From Adiantum capillus-veneris (lineage: Eukaryota; Streptophyta; Polypodiopsida; Polypodiales; Pteridaceae), in the NCBI GenBank assembly GCA_014529385.2, contig CM043954.1:100015747-100079746 (forward strand): a stretch of DNA of 64,000 nucleotides, read 5' to 3'. Under the pieces are notes generated by a model, which did not search any database, was not told where the DNA came from, and saw nothing but the letters and a program-made list of their open reading frames with translations. The position numbers and the translations under genes are program-made. Of this stretch, positions 9,861 to 21,559 are shown in pieces; position 1 is the first letter of the stretch; each line of letters opens with the position of its first letter.

Positions 9861-10619
9861 ATACACATACACACACTCATTTCTCTCTATTCCCCAATCA
9901 AACCTGCAACTTCCATGGTTTTCTCTCACCATCTTCACCATGTTAACCTCCCCTCTCACACCCATAGCTCGCTTTTGAAGCTTTATCTACATCCACCATC
10001 TCCATATCTCTCTCTATTACTCCCACATTACAAATTTTATTCTACCCTTTCAAGAATCCATAAAAAATCAGCAACCTAACCATGCTTAATCTCTACAAAA
10101 TGGGGGGGGGGGGGGGGGGGAGTTTATCAATAAAACCCTCATTCTCTTTGTGGTGATTCGACTATGGCGGCACCGTGAAAAGAAGAAGAAGGAGAATGGC
10201 GATCACTTTTGACAATCTACGCAAGGGTGAGTCCAAGATTCCTCAAGGATTCACCATCTCAAGGATACACCCATCTCATTCACTCCCCTTTTCTCATCCT
10301 TCAAGTCATTTTACCCATTGTAACTATATAACTAACTTTTTCTAGCGATTACTGACATTAATTGCTAACCCTTTCCTGTAAATTGCACCCACTCTAATCT
10401 ACCTTGGAGTAGGCAACCTCATAAAAAAATCACTCACCCCTTTAGAATCTTCTCTATTTCACCTCAATAATTCTCTCCTCTTGAGCCCACATCCATGTGA
10501 CTCAAGAGACAAGAGAGCCCTACTCAAGAGACAAGAGAGCCCTACTCGCATAAGAATATGTGTCATGAGTGAAAAAATGATGCATCATTTTGTTCTAGAG
10601 GTGAGTAGGATGGTAGCAT
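9861..10619. other. Spacer or leader of element B with a 19 bp G run
   Basis: No gene is recognised. An uninterrupted run of 19 G lies at 10102-10120. A short direct duplication of ACTCAAGAGACAAGAGAGCCCT occurs near 10499-10543. The region probably holds the decayed LTR/leader/gag part of element B, but no gag motif can be read. Confidence 0.4.
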
Positions 10620-10639
10620 GACGAGCCAAACTGGAAAAT

Positions 10640-11065
10640 AATGTAAAAGTTCAATGTGTTGGTGTTATAAATGTAGTTAGGATAAAGGCGTTCAACACCG
10701 AGGTAGAGGTGGATATTTTTGTCATGCCACAGAAGGGGGAGGGCTATCCTATCATTCTAGGGAGGCCTTGGCTTATGGCTATGAGAGCTAAGCAGGACTA
10801 GGACACTGGAATAATCCAGATGAAGGATGCAAAAGGGAAGCCAATACTTTATGACATGAAGATAGGTTGGCAATGCAACATGGATCTAGAAACCTCTGGG
10901 GATGAGTTTTCTAGTAGTGACTCTTCAACCACTTCAGAGGAGTCAATAGTGATTGAAGAAAGTGATACCAGCATTGAGGTGATGGGGGTCATTCTCAAGG
11001 ACCCTAAGGAAATGGAGCAACCTGATGCATCGTCATCAAACCAAGGGGAGACACCAGGTATATAA
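10640..11065 (+). pseudogene. Gypsy aspartic protease C-terminal part and linker (element B)
   Basis: The frame reads FNTEVEVDIFVMPQKGEGYP then IILGRPWLMAM, the ILG-RPWL block that ends retropepsin-like domains, followed by a TAG stop at 10799. After it comes KDAKGKPILYDMKIGW and an acidic serine-rich linker of about 60 residues (DSSTTSEESIVIEESDTS), ending in TAA at 11065. The catalytic Asp loop is upstream and not recognised. A similar protease end with an acidic linker occurs in element E on the minus strand, which supports a shared lineage. Confidence 0.6.
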
Positions 11066-11079
11066 CCTCTAGTAGAAGT

Positions 11080-12040
11080 AAGTAAGCTACATCAAATTTT
11101 CTCTAGTGAGTTGTGTGGGAAGGAGCGTGAATATTATATTTTAATGCTAAGTAATTTTACCATATTGTTCATTGATGAATATGATAAAATCACTAGCACC
11201 ACAGTACTTTAACATCACATTAAGCTCAAGGAGGGAAGTAAACATGTAATGCAGAAGCTCAGGCGGCTAGGAGTAATTCAACAAGGGGTCTTGCTCAAAG
11301 AGGTAAGGAAACTGCTAGAAGCAGGTTTCATCTATCATGTTTAAGACTCACAGTGGGTTTCTCCAGTGGTAAGTCACACCAAAGAAGAATGGTAAATGGA
11401 AAGTTTGTGCTGATTACAAGCTCCTTAATGCAGCCACAAAGAGGGACCATTTTTCACTTCCTTTCCAAGATGAAATTCTTAATGAGGTAGCATGACATGA
11501 GTGCTACACAGTGTGTGATGGCTACTCAGGCTACTTCCAAATTGGCATCACTCAAAAAGATCAAAAGAAGACAACCTTCATCACACCATGGGGATGTTTT
11601 CCTTAGAGATTTATGCCTTTTGGTCTCATCAATGCCCCAAACACCTTTCAACTCTATGTGAAATTTGTTTTTTAGTCATTTTTTGGAAAATCAATTCGTG
11701 TTTTTATTGATGACTTTTGTATCAATAGCTCTCGCTCTCCACATTTGGAGAAAGTCTATGAAGGTCTAGCTAGGCTGCAAACTTTGGTTGGCCAACTCAA
11801 CTTGGAGAAAGACCACATTGGTAAAAGCAAGGTTACTCTTCTTGGCCATGTGATCTCTGCCAAGGGCATTGAACCTGACACAAACAAGGTTCAAGCATTG
11901 GTGGCTTTGACCTCGCCCACCACAACAAAGCATTTGGTCTCTTTTCTTCGAAAGGTGAGGTATTTGAGTAGGTTCATTCACTTGCTCTCTCAAGTGGTTC
12001 TTTCTTTACAACAAGTTACCAATCAAGAGATCTTCATTTA
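11080..12040 (+). pseudogene. Gypsy reverse transcriptase remnant (element B)
   Basis: Recognisable pieces in order are KVRKLLEAGFIYHV, WVSPVV, GKWKVCADYKLLNAATKRD, CDGYSGYFQI, KKTTFITPWGCF, FMPFGLINAPNTFQ and RVFIDDFCINSS, the last with the FIDD catalytic pair, then the thumb LLGHVISAKGIEPD and FLRKVRYLSRFIH. Stops interrupt at several points (for example the TAA in HV*DSQWVS and TGA in EVA*HECY) and small frameshifts separate blocks. The motif order is that of Ty3/Gypsy RT. Confidence 0.75.
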
Positions 12041-12089
12041 AGTGAATAAAATGAACAACAATTCAATGAGGTAAAACAAATCCTAGCCT

Positions 12090-12838
12090 CTCTCCCCACC
12101 ATTGCACCTCCAAAGTGGGATAAGCTATTCTATGTAAACCCTAGTGTGGGCAATGACACAGTTGGGGTGGTATTGATGCAAATGGATTCTCAAAGTTCTT
12201 TCATGCATCCTATCTACTTCTCTAGTTGCATGATGACTCCATCAAATAAGGGATACACGGACGTGGAGCACATGGTGCTTGCATTAATGTTTGCTACCAC
12301 CAATTTTTTCTCTTATTTATTGTCTAGACCATTCATGATATTAACAATGGAAGAAGTATTTCCTTATGTAATACAACACATGGATGTTTCTATCAGAGGA
12401 CAATGGACAAAGCTGCAGCGGGCATTGTCGTGTTCAATGAGCAAGGGGAAAATGTATTCTCCATTGGGCATTTCTTGGATTCCTCCTCCAACAATGAATT
12501 AGAATATGCAACTTTAACTCTTGGATTAGAGTGGTGTGTGACACAAGGTATTCAACGGTTAAATGTATTTGGTGATGCCATGATTTTAGTAGAATAAATA
12601 CAAGTAACCTGGGCTTGTCAAAATCATAGCTTGTTAGGCCATTTTCACCAAGTTAAGAAACATTTTGGGAAGTTTCAAGCTATACATTTACATCATGTTC
12701 CTCGAGCAAAAAATCAAGAAGTAGATGCTCTAGCTAGAGAGAAACTACAAGATGTTCCAGTGGGTGCGATCAAGCTGAAACTACCTCTCTTCCAAAGTAG
12801 CAATGCTATGCCTAACATCATGAGTTTCTTGGGCACAT
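12090..12838 (+). pseudogene. RNase H plus second RNase H remnant (element B)
   Basis: The first RNase H reads VNPSVGNDTVGVVLMQMDSQ, HPIYFSSCMM and FSYLLSRPFMIL (about 12120-12390). After a frameshift near 12400 the second RNase H reads AAAGIVVFNEQGENVFS, NNELEYATLTLGLEWCV and NVFGDAMILVE, then a TAA and HHVPRAKNQEVDALAR. The NELEY/Gly-Leu and VPR-N--VDALA signatures are typical of the additional RNase H in Tat-type Gypsy elements. It ends near a TGA at 12838. Confidence 0.65.
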
Positions 12839-12849
12839 GAGAGTTTCCT

Positions 12850-14012
12850 AAAGATCTTACTAGGGGCCAAAAGTAGTGGCTTGTGCGCAAGGCAACAAAA
12901 TACCTCCTTATCAATGACGACCTCTATTGCAAGGGCAAGGATCAAATTCTTAGGTGTGTACCTCTCTCTAGAGAGATCACCAAAATAATTTCAAGTTGCC
13001 ATGATGGTATTTGTGGAGGGCACTTTGCACTTGAAATCACCAGTAGAAAGGTTCTACAAGCCGGGTTTGTGTGGCCTAGTTTACAAAGAATGTGCATCAT
13101 TGGTGTAAAACATGCAAGGAATGTCAGAAGGCAGAGGATAGGATGCTCACATATGAGCCACAGAGTCCTATAATCTCTTATGGACCATTTGATAATTGGG
13201 AAGTTGATTCCATTGTGCCTTTATCAAAGAGCCAAGAAGGTAAATTGTATATCATTATGAGTGTAGACTACATGACTAAGTGGGCTGAAGTAGTTGCTAC
13301 CACCCATATTACAGCTAGGGAAGTGGCGAAGTTTGTATTTTGAAAAAAATTGTTGCTGTTTTGGCACTCCTCTTAAAATAATTTCTGACAGGGGACCAGG
13401 TTTTAGAGGAGACCTAGTAGGGGAGCTAACGGAGAAGCTGGACATCTCACGACAACACTCAACTCCCTACTAACAAATGCAATAGTTTGGTGGAAAAGGT
13501 AAATGGTATGATTTGCAAGATCATCACTAAACATGTAAAAAATCACAAAAGTTTTTGGGACAAGCACCTTATGGCGCACATCCCTTGGGTTCACACCATA
13601 TCACTTGGTGTATGGCAAGGAGGCCATTTTACCCATTGAAGTACAATTGGCCAGTCTCAAGGTACTATCTAGGCATTTGGAATTCCCTGATGCTCACCTT
13701 CACAACCACATTCTTGATCTAGAGAGGCTTCAACTAGACAAATAAGTTTCTATCAATTATTATGCAGCACAAGCAGAGAAACGTCGACTTACCTTCAATA
13801 AGGGACTTAAGGCAAAAGGTCTCAAGAAAGGTATGTTGGTCCTAAGGTATGATAACAGGTTTGACACTAGGAAGGATAGCAAGTTTTCACCCAGATGGGA
13901 GGGGCCTCCATTTGTCATTAGAAAGTGATACAACATTGGCAGTTACCAGTTGATGGATGCAAATGGTAGGCTCCACAAAACACGTGTCAATGGATGGAGG
14001 CTGAAGCAATAA
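12850..14012 (+). pseudogene. Gypsy integrase remnant (element B)
   Basis: The zinc-binding region reads CHDGICGGHFALEITSRKVL and HHWCKTCKECQKAED. The core carries NWEVDSIVPLS (first Asp), YMTKWAEVVA, then IISDRGPGFRGDL (second Asp) in another frame, and later GFTPYHLVYGKEAILPIEV. The C-terminal part reads FSPRWEGPPFVIRK and GRLHKTRVNGWRLKQ, ending at TAA 14010-14012. The Glu region is scrambled by stops around 13470-13500. At least four stops and frameshifts are present. Confidence 0.7.
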
Positions 14013-14123
14013 TTTTTTAGGTTTGATCAAGCACCTATGATTGATATTCTTGAGGAGGGAGACTCCTCCACCTCATCTCAAGAAGAATCAAGTATGGACT
14101 AGAGGCATGAATGCCTCTAGTTT

Positions 14124-14137
14124 CAGGGGGGAGGGAT
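14124..14137 (+). other. Polypurine tract of element B
   Basis: AGGGGGGAGGGA-type purine run about 110 bases after the integrase stop, immediately before the candidate LTR start TGCTTTTC. Confidence 0.55.
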
Positions 14138-15300
14138 CTGCTTTTCAAATTTTTGTTCCACCGCTCTCTTGGTATGTACTTGATGGCAAGGCTTTAAGGC
14201 TTCATGGAGGAGGAGGGACCCAATGCATGAAAATCACAAAAAAAATCTATGCATATATTTTGTACATAGCTATGGTTTTCACACATTTGGATCTCAAAAA
14301 GGAGAGGTAGGAACAAACCCTATGAAAATGAAAAAATTCAATGGATGTTGATTCTACCTGACGGTCACTATAGGTGAAGAATAAGAGTCAATAGTGAAGA
14401 GAATCTTATGCATTATGGAGTTAGAGTCAATATTATCAAAATCAAGCTTAATTCACTTTTGGACACAAGGCTTGCACATGGAGTCAAGAGGGGACCACCT
14501 AGAAGACTTTTTGGATGGAAAAGATAGACACATATTTTTTGTGATGTTTTATCTATTTTTTGCATTCCAAATTTGAAAAAGTTTTTAATGTCAAAGTTGT
14601 GGGCGTTGAGCTCATCTTTATGCGCCTATTTTTTAAAATTTTTGGAACTAAGGTTTTGCAGATATGGCCAAAACGGTGGAGCCTATCTGTCCACATGGGG
14701 AAAAAGTCATGATTATCCAACTCCACAAATAATTTCTTATAGGTTTCTCTCCATTATTACTGGATTTTCTCTTATTTTATCAAGATTCTCTCAAATATTA
14801 TAACGAAGCTCTTGGACTCAAGCTATGGAATGTGGCATGGAGACAAAGCTCGCCATGATGAAGGCCATTAGGAGGGAATTGGTCAATATGCAGGGCACAT
14901 GGAGCTCTCTCATTGGGGGAATGCCCCTAATTGAGGCTACTTTGTAATAACCCCTCTTGCTCATAATCTCTCTCCTAATCACTCTCTTGGCCTATAAAAG
15001 GAAGCCTCCTCTTTTGTAAACGAACACACACAATCAAGCTCTAGAACTCACGCTCTCATATGTATGCACCTCTATGCACGCATAGTTTTACTATGGCATA
15101 GTATTGGCTATGGTCATTCGTTTTCCGTTTCTTAATGGCCAAGAGGTTGAAGTTACTATGCACACATGAGTTTGTGAGATTTTGATTATGTGAAATTCCT
15201 CGTGTAAATGTTTGTATGGTGTCTATGAAGCTTATATTAATGAAGATCTAATGATCTATTCCTCTCCCTCTCTCTCCTTCTCTCACATCTTCCTTGTGCT
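14138..15300 (+). repeat. 3' LTR of element B (borders approximate)
   Basis: It follows the PPT, contains a TATA box at 14993 and sequence similar to 9590-9860. The right end is not defined by a TSD or a good 5' copy; the region to 15300 is assigned by content only. Confidence 0.45.
14993..15000 (+). promoter_or_regulatory. TATA box in element B LTR
   Basis: TATAAAAG in the context TTGGCCTATAAAAGGAAG, inside the LTR and at a plausible U3/R position. Confidence 0.5.
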
Positions 15301-15591
15301 ATGTGCCAACCCCCTACCATGTGTCCTAGCCGCATTCCAAGCTAGATAGTGCCCCTATTGTGTACCTCCTATGATGAGTCTATTGTGCACAGTCTTGGTG
15401 TAGAGGCCATTATATCTGTTTTGCACCTCTGACTCTCACCAACAACCCACTTGATGGTAGGAGTAGAGTCCCCCCCCCCCCTCGCAACATGAATATAGGG
15501 CGTGTGTACATCTCTTTGATAATAAAAAATGGAATAACAATCATCTCATGTTTCCAATCCACAACCTCAACATGGATTAAATGTGAGTTTT
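15301..15591. other. Spacer between elements B and A
   Basis: Nothing recognised apart from a run of 12 C near 15471-15482. The five bases before element A are GTTTT, a possible target site that cannot be tested because the far end of A is truncated. Confidence 0.4.
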
Positions 15592-15890
15592 TGTCATAAA
15601 AACTAATATCTAACCAACCCAAATGATTTTCTCATATTAAACTGATCACTTAATGTGGGAGAATAAACGGGAACAAGGGTTAAGATATAGACATGTGCAT
15701 TTAGATCTATCTCAACACGGGACCATTGGTAAAGGAGCCCAAATGAGAGATGGTCTATCAAAGAGCAAGGCTAACCAATGGAGCATAAGACCTTAGGGTT
15801 AGCTTCATTGAAGACCTCCAATAATGTGTGTAAAAGTCCTTTGACCTTAGGTAAGCTAGGGCTGAGCTTGAGGCGCGGGAACCCGACCCA

Positions 15891-16015
15891 GCTCGAGGTG
15901 CTTATCTTGCTTGTCATGCTTGATGACTAAGGTTCTTGAGGTGCTTGATGATTGAGGTGCTTGAGATTCTTGAGGTGCTTGACATGCTTGAGATGTTAGG
16001 ATTGTACTTGAGGTG
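15891..16015 (+). repeat. Minisatellite in element A LTR
   Basis: Imperfect repeats of a GCTTGAGGTGCTTGA-like motif of about 10-14 bases. The same array is present at about 24063-24187 in the 3' LTR. Confidence 0.7.
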
Positions 16016-17244
16016 AGAACCCAGCCCAAGCTTAAAAAGCTTAAGGGCCAAGCTTGTGGTGGGAACTGGGCCTATGCATGAGGGTTTGAGGTGTCAAAAA
16101 GTCAAAGATTCAATCCCTACAAGGAGGGGGCAAGCCCTACATGAGGGGGGATGAGAGATAACACCCACACACTCACACAAGGCATGCATGGTACAAAGAA
16201 GCAAAAGGGACACTTGTCAAGTTCCTCCTCATGTTGCCCTCATGGTGTGCCTAAAGCCTATTGGTTGGCCACCCAAGAGGTCCAATGATAATTTAGGGGA
16301 TTTAATTAATTGATCTTGAAGTTATCAAGTCCTCTCTCTCAAAGGGGAAAGGGGGACACTTGTCTCAAGGCTACCCTTGCTGCTTGTAATGCCTCCTGCT
16401 TATGATTGGCTAGGCCTGGAGGGGTCCAATGAGCTTCAAGCATGAGCTACAAGGGGGGGACGACCCAAGCAAGCTAGGGGGTTGGTTAGGGGGTATACTC
16501 ACCCACACACACACTCACAAACACTCTCATTGTGTGCTAGGCAAGGTGCAAGAGCTCCATCTCCTTCTCCAAGCTCCTTGAGAAGTTGAGAGCCTACACC
16601 AACACTCTATCCAACCAAGAGCTATGCTTCAATGCTTAATATTTCCATCTTCTCCATCTTCAATACTATGCTATTATGTATGCTAAGCAAGAAGAGTGAT
16701 GATAAGTGAGGAACTATTTCTTTCTCCTATGGAATACTTCTTCTTCCTCTTCCCTACCCTCATTCCCTGCTAGCTCTCTCCACCTTCGAAGGTGTTTGAG
16801 GTCTTGGGACTGAGGCTTGGGATAGTTAATGCTTTCCACAAAGTGCATGTTATTCTTATTGCAAGAATTCTAATGGTTTATTGCAAGTAGATTAGTTACT
16901 TAATGCAAGTAGATTAATTGTATTGCAAGGAAGATTAATTGTTGCTTTAGGCACAAGTTGATGCATAAAAGTATACATCCTCATGCACTCAAATGATTTA
17001 GGTAACACAAAGACTAATGATGTTCATGAGTTCTTGATTGTTTTCAAGCTAAGATTGATTGTTGATATTATGCAAAAGCTTGGTGTATGACGCTTCCATC
17101 TCCATACTGCCAAAGAGGTCTCAAGGAGCGCAAAGATTGTATTGTACCAAGTCTCTCTTAATGAGAGAATCTATAATACAAATGCCTTTTGGAGGGGGGA
17201 CCGGCTCCACATAAATCCGGTCCTCAACTGTTGTCATATTCTCT

Positions 17245-17247
<3 letters not shown>

Positions 17248-17292
<45 letters not shown>

Positions 17293-17297
17293 TCTCT
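17248..17297 (+). repeat. (CT)n microsatellite
   Basis: About 25 CT units with one G interruption, in the downstream part of the 5' LTR of element A. Confidence 0.9.
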
Positions 17298-17904
17298 TGC
17301 AAAGGTATTGTTCATGCCTAGTTAATTAAGTGTTATGATTAAGTTGATACTACCAATTAAGTTCACCATCTATGCTCTCAAAGTTGCTCACTCTAATTCT
17401 CTTAATTCCGCTATTCTCTAAGTTCATAGGCCATTTTCCATTAGGAAAAATTTGAACTCATTTTTGGGCCTTTTAAGAGCGCCACATCATCAAAGTTGTA
17501 CAAAAGAAAGCAACCCGGTAGACCCCTCTAAATTGTGCTTAAAACCCCATGATATGACCTATCATTGGAAAGTTCTTGAAAACTGGATTCTAAAGAGCCA
17601 AGGTCCGAAAAGTTTGGATGACTTCTATGAAAGTTATGCCATTTTTTTCTAATCAGTCAGATTTTGTTACCGTTACGGTAATCTAAAATCACCTTTTTCT
17701 AGATCTACATGAAGGCAATGTCCGATACATGCATGCTATATATCAACAAATTGCATTTAAAGAGTAGATTCTAAATATCCAACCTCCGACAAGTTTGGAT
17801 CTTATTTGCAAAAAAATTACCGATCCCCACTTTTTGAAAGCTATGCCACATCAACAATTCTTACATGGCCCATTTTTTAGTCCAAACTTTTCCTATGATT
17901 ACAT

Positions 17905-17916
17905 TGGTATCAGAGC
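17905..17916 (+). other. Primer-binding site, initiator Met tRNA (element A)
   Basis: TGGTATCAGAGC begins one base after the LTR end. This is the standard plant retrotransposon site complementary to the 3' end of initiator methionine tRNA. The same site is present in element D. Confidence 0.9.
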
Positions 17917-18315
17917 ATTTGGTTTCTCTTTTCTTGCTTAAGAAGAGAGGTCCTTAAGTAGCCTATAAATGGTTGATGTTGTTAATTATATTAGGGTAAG
18001 TGGAACTGGGATCTATTATCGGTTTTGTTGAGCCCACTATGTGGGATATGGTGCACACCTCGGGAGCTTTGGACTTAATAATGTAGTCTTTTTAGACTTG
18101 CCTACGGCTTTACCATTATTGAGCCATAAGAAGTTCGAAAGGAGCTAACCCTCGGCAACTCTGCTATGTTAGAACTACTCCTCTACTCTCTATAATTAAC
18201 CACTTTGAGCCATGGGTGTAGATACTTAAGAGACGATTTTCAAAGGCTAAGAGGAGTGGCAACTAAGGTTTTGAATTGCCAAATCATACACTAAGTACAT
18301 ACATAAATTTTTAAC

Positions 18316-21092
18316 ATAGCTAACAATAATCAAGAGAGTAGAACGAGCATTGATAACTTTGATTTTGCACATGAAGGTGCTAATGATGATGCTCCCAAGT
18401 TTATCAAGTGTCTTATTTCTAAGCTGCAACAAGCTATGGGAAACCCAGCCCTACAAGGTGAAGTTTTCCAACAACGTCATAGTTATGGGATTCTCCAAAC
18501 TCCCCCAAAAGAGAGAGCACCTGAGAAGTCTCTTCAAGAGATTTCCAAGAGAGGGCTCTCTACGGTGAGAGAAGAGGAGAACCCATATGAAGCTCTTAAA
18601 CGATTACTAGCGGGCTTACCTCCATCCAAGAAGAAAGGTGAAGTCTCTATTATAGATCCTTCCCCAAGATAAGGAGAAAGAAGTGAGTCTCCCAATACTT
18701 CTGAAGATGTGGCTCCAAGAAGACGGTAGCCTCAACGATCTCCAACTTCCCCCAAGAGAGAAAGATTGCTGGAAAGTCCTCCTCCTCGTTATCACAAAAA
18801 GGAAGAGAGGTACAAAAAGAAGGAAAAGGAGAGAAAGAGGTCACCCTCTTCATCACCTTCCTCATATTCCAATGAAGGTAGCGGCTCTTCTCTCAAAGAG
18901 CCCAAAAGGAAAGGCCATCGCAAGTCCTATCCGGTATGGAGAAGGTCCAAGAAGCTGAAGAAGTTCAAGGAGGGAGGAAAGGACACCACTTTTCTTACCT
19001 ATGATGGCACCTTTGGTGCTACGGACAAGATCTTGGCCTTCATCCAACAGTTTGATGTGGCCTTTGGTGATGAGGACTTCATGGAGTCCTCTAAACTGCG
19101 TCAGGTATCTATGCATTTTCAGAGCTCCGCTCGTCAATGGTGGGCTAGCCTACGAGCCCAAAGCAAAGCTCCAAGGACATGGAAGGCTTTAACACTAGGT
19201 TGGTAACCTAACAGGACATAAAAGTGTCCTTTCAGGGTTTTGAAAAAAACCTCCAAAACCATAGTAGATCCACTCATTTTGTAAAATCCTTTCATGAGGT
19301 TATAGTTAAAGCCCTACTACACATGGAAAAAATAAGAAACTTGTAAAATTTCTCATCTTTTGGTCACACCAAGCCTCCAAAGTCGATGGACCAGTACATT
19401 TTCATCAAAACAGTCATTTCTTACATTTTGTTGCATAAAAATAAGATTAGGGATTTTTGTAGGACTTGAGATAAATTCCATAGTTAACTTCAATGGGTTG
19501 GTGATTAAAACATATGATTGCTTCTTACTCACTATTTTTTGTTTTGCCAAAAGAAATAGGTACAAAAAAGTTGAATTTTTACCATTCTACAAACCTATCA
19601 TCAAAGTTTCTATAGCCATGCTCAATACAAATAATATATTCATGTTTTCTTAGTTCCCTATTGTCCTTTAGGTTCATAAGGAGCCATGGAGCATGTCAAA
19701 AGAATAATACATCTCTTACCAAGGGGAATCTTGGGGACAAAGATGAAGTGCTAAATACAACAAACATGAAAAAACTGGGTTCAACATTATGAGTTGTAGA
19801 ATCCCATAGAAACTATTCAATATCTAGCCAAATTTGATCCTTATGACTAGATATGGTTACTACCTACAAAATTCATGTAGTTGTCACAAGAAACTAACAA
19901 TATTGAAAAAGATATACTTGATATACTAGAATTTTTCATTTTCTTCGATAATTGAAAAAATCAACCATCGTTGTCTACTATGCAAAATAGGGTATTAGGT
20001 GTCCCAAAACTCAAGGAATATTAACTTTATGTTACAATATGCGACATAGAAAATCAAAACTGCATTTGGATATCATGAAAGCCAGCAAAAAAATCATAGA
20101 AGAGCTAAAATTGGCTAAAAAACAGGATTTGACAATTTTTGTAATTTGGTCATAACTTACAACTTTAACATTTATTCCTCCCTAGAAGCATCAGGACATG
20201 TTGAGGACTACTAAAGATAGTTCTCTAGCATTATAGACCTCACGAACATGAATTCTAGAGTGGTATAGTTGTAAAAAGTTGAAAAAAGACAAAAACAGGA
20301 CCCGTTTTTTCACACAGTTTAGGTTGTGAAATGTTGTGCAAGGACAATGTTAAAGATGGAATTGATATTCCAAAAAAATGTCAAGTTTTTTTCAGCTCAT
20401 GAGACAACTTTCTAGACAGATAGCACCTCAAAATCCATTTTGAAACTCTTGACATAATTCAAGGAAAATGGTCACTTAACAGGACATAAAAATGTCCCAG
20501 GACATAAAAGTGTCCCATTACCAACCTAGTGTTAAGAGCCTCCATCATGAAACAATTTCTGGCAAGCAACACTAAAGACAATGTCCTCACAGAATGGCAA
20601 AGCTTGAAACTCTCTCCCTACGAGTCTATCCAGAAGTATGTAGATAAGTTTTGGGATTTACTTCTCAAGGCCAGTGTCTACAAAAAGATAGGCTTTGAGG
20701 GGCAAAAGCAACAATTTTGTGCGGGTCTTTTTGACGAGATGGCCGAGTATATCAACTCACAAAGGCCTAATGCCATATCGGCGGTCATACACCATACTAT
20801 GGTCGCCTCTCAAATCAATTTCCAACAAGGGGTTAAGAGAAAATCTAAGCCCATGGAAGTGAAGGATCAAAATGAGCCTAGAGGAAGGAATAATGCTCAA
20901 ACTTCCTCCAAAGGCAACTCTAGCAACACCAATAACAACGCTAAGGAGAAAGGAGTCTACAAAGGTAAGAATAGACTCTCTCCAATAGAGCTAGAGTGTT
21001 ATCGTAAGGATAAAAAATGCTACAAGTGTGGACAACAAGGGCATGTCTATCGTGCTTGTCCCCAAAAAAATGCATGCAACAAGCCGCCTTGA
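18316..21092 (+). pseudogene. gag of element A, interrupted by a DNA transposon
   Basis: The frame aligns with the gag of element D from its first residue, but the start codon is ATA (18316-18318) where D has ATG. It reads IDNFDFAHEGANDDAP, ISKLQQAMGNPALQGEV and LSTVREEENPYEALKRLL. In-frame TAA (18670) and TAG (18727) follow, then the basic SR-rich stretch and TYDGTFGATDKILAFIQQFD. At TWKAL the frame is split by the insertion at 19193-20531 and resumes as ASIMKQFLASNTKDN, ending with a CCHC knuckle, CYKCGQQGHVYRAC (about 21020-21060), and TGA at 21092. D shows the uninterrupted order. Confidence 0.85.
19193..20531. mobile_element. Non-autonomous TIR DNA transposon (1339 bp) inserted in gag
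   Basis: The two ends are inverted repeats: CACTAGGTTGGTAA at the left, and its reverse complement at 20518-20531. Both sides are flanked by TTAA (19189-19192 and 20532-20535), and removing the insert plus one TTAA restores the gag sequence seen in element D. Because TTAA is palindromic, a TA duplication with ACACTAGG ends fits equally well. Subterminal near-palindromes of the form GGACATAAAAGTGTCC occur once at the left (about 19213) and twice at the right (about 20483 and 20502). The interior is AT-rich and has no transposase. Candidate superfamilies by target site are piggyBac or Kolobok (TTAA), or Tc1/mariner (TA). Confidence 0.8.
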
Positions 21093-21559
21093 GTTTCTAT
21101 GCTGGAAACTCCAAAAGAGGATGCTCATAACAAAAGGCTTTTGTTTTTCCTAAGCTAGGAGATATGTACATACATGTTTATGAGTCGGGTAGCATCCTAT
21201 ACCATGTAAATATGCATGCTTTTCATAATTTAATGAAAATCTATATATATTCATATATATGATTTTTGTTGAAAAGTTTGCAAATGAATTCAATGTTTCA
21301 ACCAATAACAAAAAAAAAAAAGACGGGAATTAAGAGGAATTAGAATTTTCTACATTCCTAAATGGATTCCAAAATGTTTTTATTGATGATACCCCCGTGA
21401 GCTATCTCCACAATGAGGGGACAATGACCATGCAATGGAGCTTTTACCACGAAGCTCACTGCCTAATAAGCCTCCTTATTGAGATTTATAAGCTCCACAA
21501 GAGGAGTTCAAAAGGCAATAGCATGAACTGGTAAGTTTTGAGAGAGATTAGGCTTTCCT

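Larger units (their letters stand above)
10620..15300 (+). mobile_element. Element B: decayed Ty3/Gypsy (Tat-like) retrotransposon
   Basis: Protease, RT, RNase H, second RNase H and integrase remnants follow in that order on the plus strand, then a PPT and a long LTR. The RT-to-integrase order marks Ty3/Gypsy; the second RNase H suggests the Tat lineage. Many stops and frameshifts show the element is dead. The 5' boundary is not resolved, and gag is unrecognisable. Element A starts at 15592, soon after its 3' LTR. Confidence 0.7.
15592..17903 (+). repeat. 5' LTR of element A (about 2.3 kb)
   Basis: It begins TGTCATAAAAACTAATATC and ends with TTACA at 17903, directly before the primer-binding site. 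The ends match element D's LTRs read on the minus strand (TGTCATAA...TGTTACA). It is longer than the ~1.6 kb LTRs of D. Its last ~1.2 kb has no partner in the truncated 3' LTR. Confidence 0.8.

Noticed and set aside
19193-20531. CACTA superfamily assignment of the insert in gag because its ends begin CACTA
   Set aside because: CACTA elements make 3 bp duplications; here the flanks are TTAA (or TA) on both sides.
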